This document shows positions 40,856 through 51,178 of a stretch of 64,000 nucleotides of DNA, in pieces. The notes beneath the pieces are model-generated. The model was not told where the DNA came from. It did not search any database and saw only the letters and a list, made by a program, of their open reading frames with translations. The number at the start of each line of letters is the position of its first letter. The first letter of the stretch is position 1. A program made the translations under genes and the position numbers. The DNA comes from Phytophthora colocasiae (taxonomy: Eukaryota > Oomycota > Peronosporomycetes > Peronosporales > Peronosporaceae). Where the stretch lies: assembly GCA_018806915.1 (NCBI GenBank), contig JAGKQI010000043.1, positions 1,302,001 through 1,366,000 on the forward strand, given 5' to 3'.

Positions 40856-43800
40856 TTAAAATATTTTGTTGCTCCTCGCTGATTCAGGCAATTTTGCCAA
40901 TCGAAGAGGTGAATGTGGCGCTCCATTCAGCAATTTTCGATGTCGAACACGTGAATACGCATTTTCTACTGCACCTTTTTGATTGCCAGTCGTTGGAAAG
41001 ACAATTGGTGAGACGAGTTTTGGCGTGTTGACACTTATCCACTTTTTCGGTGATAAAGGTGCAATTTTCTGTTGCTTTTTGCCACGAGTTTTTCCTGGTG
41101 AAGAAATTGGAGAAGAGAAAAAACCAATACCCTTACGGCCTCTAGGAGTTCGCGTGTCTCGAATAGCAAAACGTTTCCGAGCTAAAAGCAGTCGCAATTC
41201 TCCATTCTCCTTTCCTGACGTAATGCCACGTCGTTCGGAAGCAGCAGATTGAATTTCCACAATTAAACGTTCATTGATCAAATTTCCAGCCAGCTTCACG
41301 TTCTCAATCACAGCATTCACTTGCCACACTTCAGTGAGAATTGGTATAACATCGTTCATCAAACGGTTATTTCGCAGTATGAGCGTTTGCAAGGATCGAT
41401 TAGAAGTACCCAAACACTTGAACAAAGCTTTAGCTCCAACACTCCCGATCGCATTTTCAGCCAAATTCAAGTAGCGGAGTGTAGAATTGTGAGCAAGTCC
41501 ATCATTTGCAATAGCAATCGCAGCTCCATCACGCAGTAAATTCCCGTGGAGATCGAGTTTCAGTAGTACAGTGTTCATTGCCAATGCATTGCCCAGTAAT
41601 GCGCCGTTAGTATCTGAAAATCGCATGTGGGCGATCACTAATGTGTGGAGATGGCCATACCTTGCGAAAAAATAGTCAGCAACAATTCCAGCTAACGTCG
41701 CTCCTTCTTGAGGTGTCCGTAGTAAATCGTTGGATTCCAAATACAATTCCTCCAGTAAAAAGTTGGAAGTGCACAAGGCCTTGGCGAGAAGTTGCATGGG
41801 ACTTAGCTGACGCTTCTGGTGAGGAACTGGAGACGAAGGTGGAGAGGGTAACGACAGTAGTCGTAAACCGAGCGAAGGAACACTCCATTGAGACGTTGTA
41901 TCCATTGCTACGTCTGGATTTCCGCTGCTTTTCTCGATTGTACTGATTTCACCTAACGCGAGTACTCTCAGAGTTCTCCTCATCTGTAGCGTTTGGAGAA
42001 TTGTCAGTAATCGATCACCTTTGAAGTCACCACTTGCACAGATTAAAGACTTGAGCACTGGGCTGTACTGAAAGGCAGAAATCACGTGCTGTAAGGAGAA
42101 ACTTTCATCAGTTGAGGGTGAATTCGGTCGAAACGATGTTCGGTCACCACGGAAAACCAGAACTGGGTGCGAAAACAGTGAACGCTTCTCCTCCAGATTG
42201 TCGATGGAGTGTAGCACAGCCATCGTCTCCGTTCCCTCTTTGTGGCTCAGTTCACACTTGTTGATCAATGCGGCAATTGGACTGGGACATAATGGAGCTG
42301 GAACTCGGTCTTGTAATATACGAAAGAACCTCCGCATCAGCTTACCACGATACGCGGCCTGGATCTTACGAGCTGCGAGGTTGAGATCTACTTCCATGGA
42401 CGTCTGTCGCCTATGTGCGGAGTGTAAATTCTCGACGAAGAACAATTGAGCTTGGCTGGTCCGCGCGTCCATAGCGTTGCCCGCCACGTATCGCCGCCAC
42501 AAGCGCTGAATCTTGATCGCACTAGCGTTTTCAACCGCAGTCCGACGCTGTTCAACAGCTTCTGCTTGGAAAGTGTACAGTAAAGCTGACCGTTTTCGCG
42601 TATCGGCATTTTTCCAGCGTCGATAGAGTCGCTGTAGCATCTTCGCAAGTCGTGCTTGAGCCTGCGAGAGCTGTTGTTGCGCTCGAAAAAGTAGATCGTC
42701 CACTGCTTCCGTGGTGTTGGCCGGTGGACGACAGTATCGACTGAAAAAGCGCTGAATTCGCTGTGCTGAGTCGTGTTGATACTGAATCTCTCGCCGTTGA
42801 GTGTCTCGAAGTCGACGAAACACTTTTCGCGTTCTTGCACCTCGAAAACATCTCTACAGACGTCGCAATTGACAAAACTAAGTGAATAATTCGCTTTAAA
42901 TTGACGAGGCTCACACCAACGACCCACCTGAATAGTAAGAGCAGCACAATCTTGACGGAAAAAGAGACACTCGTACTCTTTCGGCAGTAAAGTGGCCAAC
43001 TGACTGCGCACTTGCAGATTGTAGCGATACTTCCGAGTCTGATGCTTGGCTTTCTGTACACGCAAGTGTCATTTTCAGTATATACTCTCGTGATCGTAGC
43101 TCTGTCGGAAGATACCTACCAGATCTCGCACAGTTTTATCTCTCTGGGCTTCGATCTTCCACCGCATCCGCGCGTAGTAGAGATATCTTTGAGCACGACG
43201 CTGGATACGACGAGCTGCCATGTCCTGAGCTGCAAACAGTGTGGTGTATTTTTCTCGGAGCCACCGAAGCACTTGACGGCGGCTGCCAATGTGGTACGGA
43301 TTCTCCCGATAGCGTTGTTCTGCTAGCCGTTGGACTTCTCTACGACGAGATAGAGCAAGCTCTCGCCCGCATATCCCACGAAGGACTCGGGCAATCTGAA
43401 CCTGACTAGCATCCTCCAATTCCAGACGATATCTGGATTATTTAGCATAGAATTAATACAGCTTGATGAGAAACGAGCTGAGAGCAACGTACTGCCACTT
43501 TTGAGGGAACCATTCCACAAGACTCGCTCGAGCTTCAGCGTGCAGAGGATCCAGATCTATCACAGCTTCCATGGAACGGATCGCTTTCTCCATTTGGTTG
43601 CACTGGTAGTAGTTCCGAGCCAGAACCAAGTACAGAGCTATACGTTTGTTCCGCTGCTCTTTTGTCAGGCTCCATGGATCAAATATCTTCTGAGAGCTGT
43701 TGCTGTCGAGTGGTAGCTCCTCCAAAAGCTCAAGAGACCGAGAGAGTGCATCTGAAGCAAGAATATTCTCTCCTTGAGCTCGAAAGAACTCTGCAAATGT

Positions 43801-45015
43801 TGTGTACGTCTCACTGCTGCTCTTCCAGACCTTCCACTTGACCCCAGGCGGCGGAGTAACATCAGTAGATTTCATTGCGAGTTTGTACAGCTCTTGGAAC
43901 AAAAGATCAACGCTGACATGGGCCATTTTCGATTGCCCTGGTGTCGAGAGCTCCCCCATCATTTCATTTAGACGGGTGTGAAGGTACAACACGTTGATAT
44001 ACAGCGGTCCCTGAAAGGAAACAATTCATATGAGCCCTTGGCTCGTCAGAAACAAGCTGATGGACTAACGTACCTCAGTGATGGCTTTGTCGAGCAGTAA
44101 CCCTTGTGTGAACTCGATACATTTTGATAATATAGCCAGCTTCATTGCAGGATCGGTAGCAGTTGAAAAGAGCTGATAACGTTGCAGAAGAACGAAGCGA
44201 AGCTTAACGTCTCGAAGCTGCTCGAACTTCGGGAATGTCTGGAGAATTGATGCACAAATGGTTAAAGCGCCTGTGTAGCTGCCTAAAAACTCCAATACTC
44301 TCGCGTACGTGAAGAGTGGCAATGGGTTGCACGCCACCTCCACGTGAGTGAGAGCTTGTTCATACGCAGCACGACAGGCCCATAAAGTCTCCCAGTCGCC
44401 TCCATCTTCCCAAATCTGATAGTAACTTTCAGCAAGTCGTCGCCAGCAGAGACCGGAATTCGCACCAAGGTTGATGGCCTTACTCAGATGTTCACTAGCT
44501 CGAACATACTCTCGTTTAGCGAAAAGTAACAAGCCGAATCTTTCTTGTCTCCACTTTCGATTCGGATCTTTCGCCAGAATCTCTTCGTGTCGTTTGAATA
44601 CAACTTGTTGGTAAACGTCTTGCCATTTCGCTTTGATATGTGGCGTTACCGATCTCGAAATCGATTCTGGACTACCAGAAGACGACGGTACTGTCACTTT
44701 TGAAGCTGCTGGTTGTCGTGCTGTCGGAGTTGACCAAGCAGTACGAATCGTGTTCACTTGTTGCTGTTGAACGTCGAAATCGTCCGAGTTACCACCGAAT
44801 GTCGGTCGAAACGGCGACTTGGGCTCGTTCCACTGCTCCGTTTCCACCTCACTGTCTACATTAAGTCCATAACCATCAACTCGAGGGATTCGTGGTTTGC
44901 GAACAGGTAAACCTTGTGCAACCTCCCGCTTGATTCGATTCCTTCGTACAATCCGAGCGCGTCGGACTCGTCTTCGCCTCTCATCTTCAGGATCCAGCAA
45001 CTTTTGCAAGAACAT
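40856..45015 (-). CDS. Large TPR - IQ motif - leucine-rich repeat protein, 1,298 aa
   Basis: Five exons join with phase agreement at every junction: 45015-44074, 44010-43493, 43432-43120, 43053-42928 and 42853-40856 (introns 63, 60, 66 and 74 nt). Exon 1 holds a basic N-terminus (RRRRVRRARIVRRNRIKR) and TPR-like helices; exon 2 adds another TPR (AIRSMEAVIDLDPLHAEA). Exons 3-5 carry several IQ motifs, one created across a splice junction (ALTIQ-RCFRGARTRKVF). Others are at AARRIQRRAQRYLYY, SAIKIQRLWRRYVAG and AARKIQAAYRGKLMR. The last 300 residues contain RI-type LRRs (LLKLDLHGNLLRDGA, LRYLNLAENAIGSVG, LQTLILRNNRLMND). IQ motifs bind calmodulin, so a calcium-linked scaffold, possibly ciliary or cytoskeletal, is likely by analogy. 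Exon models are by eye. Confidence 0.78.
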
Positions 45016-45262
45016 GGCAAAAGCCCGGATTGATCCGCGAACGGATAAGTTTAGCGTCTCCGAGGAAAGTTGTTACAGAGGCATAGAGGCTGCAAGCTGA
45101 GAGTAACCGTTCAGTGCGCCGTCACGGCCGCTCAGACGGGCACAACTGCTGTCAGCGGCCCTTAGAACGCCGCCGCCGCTCTCGAGGATCTCTTGGGGCG
45201 ACGGCCGGCTCTCTATCCCCTCGGGGCATAAGACAGCTAGATCTGCTTTCGCCATTGCAAAC
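45016..45262. promoter_or_regulatory. Divergent promoter region, 247 bp
   Basis: The gap lies between the starts of the TPR/IQ/LRR gene (-) and the Ser/Thr-rich gene (+). It has no gene of its own; GC-rich 45110-45240 carries no clear TATA. Minus-strand open stretches here are readings of this GC-rich DNA and of the neighbouring exon. Confidence 0.4.
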
Positions 45263-46211
45263 ATGATGGACAGCTCCGAAGCCGCCTCGAACGCCCCGGA
45301 GGCCCCCACAAGCGAGTCCTCTTCACCTTTTCCAGTGCGTCCAGTGGCCTCCCCCACTGCTTTGACAACCACACTGAACCCCCGCCCGCAACGATCCAGG
45401 AGAGGATTTGGAGCGGGGAAGTCGCGTTTGTCCTTGAAAATCGACGCCGAATGCACCACGAACGCAGTGGTGACTCCAGTGACGGAGCAATCAACCCCTG
45501 CATCAACATCCAGTAGTTGTGGCAGTGACATTGTTCCATGGTGGGAAGTTGAATACCAATGTCCTCCTCCAGGTCATCTTGGAGCACATGTAGTGCCCGT
45601 TTCTGCCGATGAACAGACCGAACAAGTTGCAGATTCATCCAATGACACAACAACTAGTACGACGAGAAGCGCCACTGATCAGGAGATTAACGCTATTCGC
45701 GCAGGTTTGGTCATGTATGAGACCCCAGAGCGAGCACGACGACCTCGCAACAAATTGACAGCGATTCGATCTTCCGTTCCATGCTGTACGTTTGCTGGAA
45801 ATGGTTTGCCTAAGTGTTATTTATCAAAACTGACGATGTTTTTTATCTTAAAAGTGTTGGTGGATAGCAGTCCGAGTCAGAAGAGGAAAATGAGACCACA
45901 AGACCCAACGGACTGCGAAGCTGATCTCTTCTCCACACCCGTGACAAAAGTCAAGAGATTCCATGACAAGAGGTACATATACTTTTCTTGTGTTTGATTG
46001 GCTATTCATGATGAAGTTGTAACTTTTTGTATTGTTTTTCAGTGCAAATGGCTTGAAGAAATCCGCATTGCCCAGTCGAGTAGTGACACCTTCCACTTTG
46101 GTGCAGCCACTCACACAAATCGGCATCAGCGAGACAGGTCGACTCAAACCACGCACAGAAGCACGAGTTTTTCCAGCTACGACAGAGAAACCTCAAGATG
46201 AGGCTCCTTAA
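45263..46211 (+). CDS. Ser/Thr/Pro-rich hypothetical protein, 269 aa, three exons
   Basis: The exon model is 45263-45785, 45855-45972, 46043-46211, with GT-AG introns of 69 and 70 nt, phase 1 then phase 2, and stop at 46209-46211. The product is low-complexity, rich in S/T-P sites (TPVTEQSTPAS, LFSTPVTKVKRF, VVTPSTLVQP) and basic patches (RPQRSRRGFGAGK, SQKRKMRP), like a phosphoregulated nuclear or cytoskeletal factor. No domain recognised. Two Met codons start the frame; either may be used. The second intron is unambiguous (GTACATAT ... TTTTTCAG). Function unknown. Confidence 0.65.
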
Positions 46212-46367
46212 AATTTACAATGCATTTAGCAAAAATTCTTTTTTTGTCGATGGCTACATTTAGTGTAAATGTGATGTTAGACAATTCCAGAATATTTTTC
46301 CCTCAAGAAAGGATCGAGTGGAAGTCACTCAGTTGCGGAAAAAAGCAAAAGGAAAGAAGAGAAAATC

Positions 46368-48208
46368 ATGGCTCAGGTAAGAGAATGAATGTCCTAAAGT
46401 GTGTTTAAGACCATCACTCATCGCACATTGTCACTGATAATTCTCAGACTGCTGCCGAGTGGAAAGCCAAGGGCAACGCTGCATTGAGCGCTGGCAACCC
46501 CAAGGAAGCTGTGGACTGCTACACGCAGGCCATCGCCTTGGACCCGAACGACCATGTCTTTTATTCCAACCGTTCAGCCGCTTATTTGTCTCTAGATGAC
46601 GCGGCACACGCCTTGGAGGACGCTGAGCTGTGTATTAAGACGAAGCCGGACTGGCCCAAGGCCTACAGTCGCAAGGGAGCAGCATTGCACGCGCTCAAAC
46701 GCTATGACGAGGCTACTGGCGCCTACCAGGACGGACTTAAGGTGGATGCCAGCAACGCTGCCTGTCTCAGCGGCATTGAGGAAGTGAAAAAGGCTCAGGC
46801 TGCTGCTTCTCAGGCCTTTAACCCCTTGGCAAATGCTTTCGGCCCCGACATGTTTGGCAAAATCGCCACAAACCCGAGACTTGCACCTATGCTGGGCGAC
46901 CCTGCGTTTGTCAAGGTGTTGCAGGAGATCCAGAGTGACCCGTCCAAGATTAATGAGCACATTAAGGACTCACGCGTCATGACGGTGCTGGGAGAGCTCA
47001 TGGGGCTTAATATTAACATGGACGGAGCTGACGACGAGGAGATGCCTGCTGCTCCTACGCCGGCGCCGAAGGCTCAGCCTACTCCTGTTCCGGAGCCGAC
47101 GCCGATGGAGGAGGACCTTACGGAGGAGGAGAAGGCTGAACGCGCGGTCAAGAAGGCGGCTGATGACGCCAAGCAGCGTGGTAATGCGTTCTACAAGCAA
47201 AAGAAGTTTTCGGAGGCTATCGAGTGCTACAACGAAGCTATTGAGAAGGATGGCGCCAACATGTCATACTACAGCAACTTGGCTGCTGTGAAGCTCGAGA
47301 TGGGACAGTTTGACGCCTGCATTGCGGACTGCAAGTACGTTCACTATTGTGCAAAATGCAAGCTCGAGGATACAGAAGATACTGATAACCATATTACTTG
47401 TTTGTGATTGTGCAGGAAGGCGATTGAGGTCGGACGTGCCAACCGTGCGGACTACGCGCTTATCGCCAAGGCTTACGTGCGTATCGGCAATGCTCACTTG
47501 AAGAAGGGTGAGACGGAGGAGAACTTGACGGCTGCTATCGACTCGTACGAGGGAGCTCAGATGGAGAACCGCACGAAGGATGTGGAGCGCAAGATTAAGG
47601 CGCTGCAGGTGAAGCTGCGCAAGGCCAAGGAGCTGGCATACATTGACCCGGAGAAGGCTCTGGCAGCCAAGAATGAAGGCAACGAGTTCTTCAAGAACGG
47701 TGAGTTCCCCAAGGCTGTGGAGCGCTACACGGAGGCCATCAAGCGCGATCCGTCCTGCGCCGTGTACTACGCCAACCGTGCTGCTGCCTACACGAAGCTG
47801 ACATCGTTCAACGAGGCCAAGAAGGACTGTGAGAAGGCTATCGAGCTCGACCCGAAGTACGTGAAGGCGTACTCGCGCATGGGTGCCATCCAGTGCTTCA
47901 TGAAGGAGTTCCACAAGGCCCGTGAGAGCTACGAGAAGGGTCTGGCTCTGGACCCGAACCACCAGGAGTGCCTCGACGGTCTGCGGAATGTCATGTACAA
48001 GATCCAGAGTGGTGATACGGACGAAGAGCGAGCTGCTCACGGTATGGCCGACCCGGAGATCCAGGCTATCCTGCGTGACCCGGTGATGCAGAACGTGCTG
48101 AATGATTTCCAGACGGACCCTATGGGCGCTCAGCGTCACCTGCAGAACCCTGGCATCATGGCGAAGATCGAGAAGTTGATTGCTGCTGGCGTGTTGCAGA
48201 CCAAGTAA
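46368..48208 (+). CDS. STI1: STI1/HOP Hsp70-Hsp90 co-chaperone, 562 aa
   Basis: The exons are 46368-46376 (Met-Ala-Gln only), 46448-47334 and 47416-48208; introns are 71 and 81 nt with good GT-AG ends. The domain order matches STI1/HOP: TPR1 (about residues 4-110), a DP1/STI1 motif domain (about 135-185, NPRLAPMLGDPAFV), an acidic/Pro linker, TPR2A (about 235-330), TPR2B (about 370-480) and DP2 at the C-terminus (DPEIQAILRDPVMQNVLND). Clamp-type residues such as the KGNAAL and KQRGNAFYKQ helices are present. It links Hsp70 and Hsp90 in the cytosol during client folding. The 3-codon first exon was chosen because it restores the conserved AEWKAKGNAAL start; the long frame alone starts downstream of it. 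Confidence 0.93.
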
Positions 48209-48350
48209 GCGTAGGTAAAGTTGCTTCTCGTGAATGTCTGAATTACGGTAGGCTTAAGCGTTATTATAACTGCTTTTCGGTGATCGTATCCAGAGCCCTC
48301 TGAAAGTTGAACTTGACCATCACTCCCAATCCTTCCCTCGATTCCGCAGT

Positions 48351-49457
48351 ATGGCCAAGCGCCGTGCTGCCTCCGGTGCCTCCAAGCCGAAGAAGCCTCG
48401 TCATTCATCCCCCACAGACGCTGCAACTCTGCCAGACCTTGTGGTTCTTCTACATCTCCAACTATTGCCGTTCCTGACGCCGCATGACTTGTCGCGACTG
48501 CTGCGCTGCCTCTCGAACCTGCTCAAGGCTGAACTGAAGGAATCTCTCGCTACGTCCGGACTCAAGAGCTTCTACGAGCGTGAATCAGTACATTTCGGCC
48601 AGAAATGCTGCTCAGACTGGCACCAGCTTGTCCCTGAGGAAGCTGAGGGTGGAGAGGGCTCGTGTCTGGAGTGCTTTACCGCACCACCGAAAGATCTGCC
48701 GCTCCCTCGACTACTCAATGCTCGTGTGCATTTACTTGAGGCAGCGTGTTTAGCAGACGAAGGCTTCTACGCGGTATGTGACGGAGTGTTGCAGATGCAC
48801 TATGGACAGTTTGCCGCGCCTAGATTTGGGTCAATGCAGCCTGTTGTTTTCTCCCTCGCTGCTGCACTGGAAAAGCAGCGAGATGCAGCCGAAATCAACG
48901 TTGGAAAACGCAGGAACGTTAAGAAACAGGTGGAGGACGACGTCATTGATACGGATGACGTAGCTCAGCTCACGAGGCTCATGGATGAGGTCCAGATGGG
49001 GGTTGGCACGCAGTTTTTTAGCGGCAGAAAGCAGAACTGCACTCCAACGAACGCTGTGGAGGCCCATTGGCGTGGGATTGTGGTGGATCTGAAGACGGGT
49101 ACCACGACGTGCCGATACTGCCAGTACATCACAGAGCACTCGTCCAAACATCGGTGTGAGCGGTGTACTCAAGTGTTTGCACGAATGCTACAACAACATT
49201 GTGTGGCGCTGTATCAGCCGCTGAAGCTCTTCATGTTCCGGCATTTGAAGCATGTTCGTTACGTGAAACCTTGCCGGGGCTGGAATTGCACCAACGACGA
49301 CTTCCAAGGAGACAATCTGATGGATCTGATTGCTGGATTCACGCCTGCTGGAGTGCTCTGTGGGGTGTACTTGACGGATCTCCGGATCCTGCCCAGAATG
49401 ATCAGCGACAGACTGGCGTTGGGAGCCTTTAAGCCAGTAGTTGACCATGGACCCTGA
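48351..49457 (+). CDS. Unknown protein, 368 aa, tandem copy 1 with CX2C pair
   Basis: This single-exon protein has a basic start (MAKRRAASGASKPKKPRH), a leucine-rich helical region that recalls an F-box or BTB-adjacent fold (LLPFLTPHDLSRLLRCLSNL), and conserved blocks shared with the next gene: LPRLLNARVHLLEA, MQPVVFSLAAAL, AQLTRLMDEV, VEAHWRGI and LMDLIAGFTPAGVLCGVYL. It also has a Cys pair layout CRYC-x11-CERC at about residues 258-276 that could bind zinc. No family recognised. It lies 143 bp after the STI1 stop, and its paralogue follows on the same strand 252 bp downstream. Confidence 0.8.
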   Translation: MAKRRAASGASKPKKPRHSSPTDAATLPDLVVLLHLQLLPFLTPHDLSRLLRCLSNLLKAELKESLATSGLKSFYERESVHFGQKCCSDWHQLVPEEAEGGEGSCLECFTAPPKDLPLPRLLNARVHLLEAACLADEGFYAVCDGVLQMHYGQFAAPRFGSMQPVVFSLAAALEKQRDAAEINVGKRRNVKKQVEDDVIDTDDVAQLTRLMDEVQMGVGTQFFSGRKQNCTPTNAVEAHWRGIVVDLKTGTTTCRYCQYITEHSSKHRCERCTQVFARMLQQHCVALYQPLKLFMFRHLKHVRYVKPCRGWNCTNDDFQGDNLMDLIAGFTPAGVLCGVYLTDLRILPRMISDRLALGAFKPVVDHGP

Positions 49458-49708
49458 AAGATTGAGGAATTGGAGGTATGTACGTTGGGAACGCTGCATC
49501 AATGCACGAATTTTGACTTGAAGAAATTTATAAACTTGCTGCTGTTTTGTAGCTGAAGTCCAAGTTACCGCAACTTTATCTTCCTTTAACATTATTTTCT
49601 TGACAGCACATGTCACTAAAGCTCTCGAATTCTAGAATAGTGACGCTTCACTTCAAGGTGCAACCTTGTGTGGCGATCTTCAGTCACTTTTGAAATATCT
49701 CTAGAACC

Positions 49709-50743
49709 ATGAACAGGAACAAAAGGCAGAAAACAGAGGAGAGCAGGGAAGTCAACCTCAATTCAGAGGGGATTCAATCCTTCCTCTCAGATCTCGTTTC
49801 GCTTCTACCACGGAGTTTCACCGAGTTCCTGTCACCAGAGGACGCATTGAACCTGTTGGTGCATTGCTCTCTGTCCATCTCACTGGATGTTCGAGATGCC
49901 ATTGCAACTCAAGGGCTGAAAACTTTTTTCGACCGAGAAGAAGCGCATTTCGGCAAAGAATGGATGCGTGATTGGCATCATTTGCTACCGTTCAAGCATG
50001 ATTATTGGAGCTGTAGCGGTCCAACACCCTTGCCACGCCTGCTCAATGCTCGTCACCATCTCTTGGAGGCCATGTGTTTGATCTATCAAGGCATTCAACC
50101 ACACTGTTTTCAGGTTCTTCAACTGGACCGCAGTTTTGAGCACAGACAACATGGTGTACTTCAACCTGTGGTGTTCTCTCTCGCTGCTGCCTTGAAGGAA
50201 CAACTGAACGGTGAGAAGAACAATGGACAGTCACCGAACCTGATCAACGTCAAGGATGTGGCGGAACTTACGCGCTTGATGGACAGCCTAGAGACGAATT
50301 TTGGCACTCGCTTCTTCTATTCAGGCCAAATGAGTACATGTAGCCCCACGAGCATGGTAGAGGCGCACTGGAAGAACATCCACGTGGATTTATCTACTGA
50401 CACTACCTTTTGCCATTTCTGCAATACCAACACTAACAGTATGGTCGAAGGTCCGTTAAATCCGCAGTTCCGCGAAGCTGAGTACCAGTTCCTGATGCGG
50501 CAGCATTGCCGTGATGTCTACCAGCCGCTCAAGAAGTTCATGGTGCGTCATCTAGAGCATGTGCGCTACGTGTCTTGCGGGAGCGAATGGCTTGGCCTGA
50601 TTGCAGGCTTCTCATCTGGAGGTGTGCTCTGTGGAGTTTATCTGATGGACGTGCGTGCCGGAGTCAACGATCATCTTGCACCCGGCGCGTACCCGTTCGA
50701 CGAGAGTGCGATCGACCTCACTCGCCTGCGTATCGCGTACTAA
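49709..50743 (+). CDS. Unknown protein, 344 aa, tandem copy 2 lacking one CX2C
   Basis: This is a paralogue of the preceding gene. Shared blocks in the same order are LKTFFDREEAHFG, LPRLLNARHHLLEA, LQPVVFSLAAAL, AELTRLMDSL, VEAHWKNI and LGLIAGFSSGGVLCGVYLMD. The first Cys pair is kept (CHFC at about residue 236) but the second pair is missing and the region between differs in length, so the putative zinc site is probably lost. The N-terminus differs from copy 1. It is a complete frame; the stop is followed 5 nt later by a strong hairpin. The duplication is in tandem, so unequal crossing-over is the likely origin. Confidence 0.8.
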   Translation: MNRNKRQKTEESREVNLNSEGIQSFLSDLVSLLPRSFTEFLSPEDALNLLVHCSLSISLDVRDAIATQGLKTFFDREEAHFGKEWMRDWHHLLPFKHDYWSCSGPTPLPRLLNARHHLLEAMCLIYQGIQPHCFQVLQLDRSFEHRQHGVLQPVVFSLAAALKEQLNGEKNNGQSPNLINVKDVAELTRLMDSLETNFGTRFFYSGQMSTCSPTSMVEAHWKNIHVDLSTDTTFCHFCNTNTNSMVEGPLNPQFREAEYQFLMRQHCRDVYQPLKKFMVRHLEHVRYVSCGSEWLGLIAGFSSGGVLCGVYLMDVRAGVNDHLAPGAYPFDESAIDLTRLRIAY

Positions 50744-50748
50744 AGTCG

Positions 50749-50770
50749 TGGATTTCCGCGTGGAAATCCA
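50749..50770 (+). terminator. Perfect 9-bp hairpin just after the stop codon
   Basis: TGGATTTCC (50749-50757) and GGAAATCCA (50762-50770) flank a GCGT tetraloop, 5 nt after the TAA of tandem copy 2. It would lie in the 3' UTR. It is listed as terminator-like only for want of a better type; a role in mRNA stability or 3'-end formation is a guess. Confidence 0.35.
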
Positions 50771-51178
50771 ACACTATGACGTACGAGATGTAGCCATGTG
50801 GGAGAAAAGTGTACATAGCTCTGACGTAGGTGACGTCATGACCTCCGTTGCGAAGTAACGTTAGCAAATTCTTACCAAACTGTGTTTAAACTCTTTGCCA
50901 TGCGATAGCCGTTGTATCGTATGCAAAACAATTTGAGCTCCTGACGCTTTAGATAGCATCGACTGACGTCTGTAGCTGGTCAAAGTAAAACCTAACACGA
51001 TCGCAGATTCAATTTGTACATCGTGCCGCATCGTCAGATTCTCCATGTGTTTTTCCACATCTCAGCGCTTATCTCTCCCCGATTGAAAACAACTTGGATA
51101 AACTATGCCACCATCTTGCACTTAAACCCGTTACACAAAAGTCTCATTCTCAATTTTCCACCAAAGTGGCTTAACCAA

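Noticed and set aside
43075..43106. 32-nt intron between exons 3 and 4 of the TPR/IQ/LRR gene
   Set aside because: An upstream donor (GTAGGT at 43119) with the same acceptor gives a 66-nt intron in phase 0, which is more credible.
45073..45531. 152-codon minus-strand frame between two divergent genes
   Set aside because: It overlaps the first exon of the Ser/Thr-rich gene and GC-rich promoter DNA. No recognisable domain, and the plus-strand exon model with introns is stronger.
47264..48139. 291-codon open frame on the minus strand
   Set aside because: It is an exact antisense shadow of the STI1 third exon. GC-biased codon usage on the coding strand leaves the reverse frame open, and it crosses the intron without splice logic.
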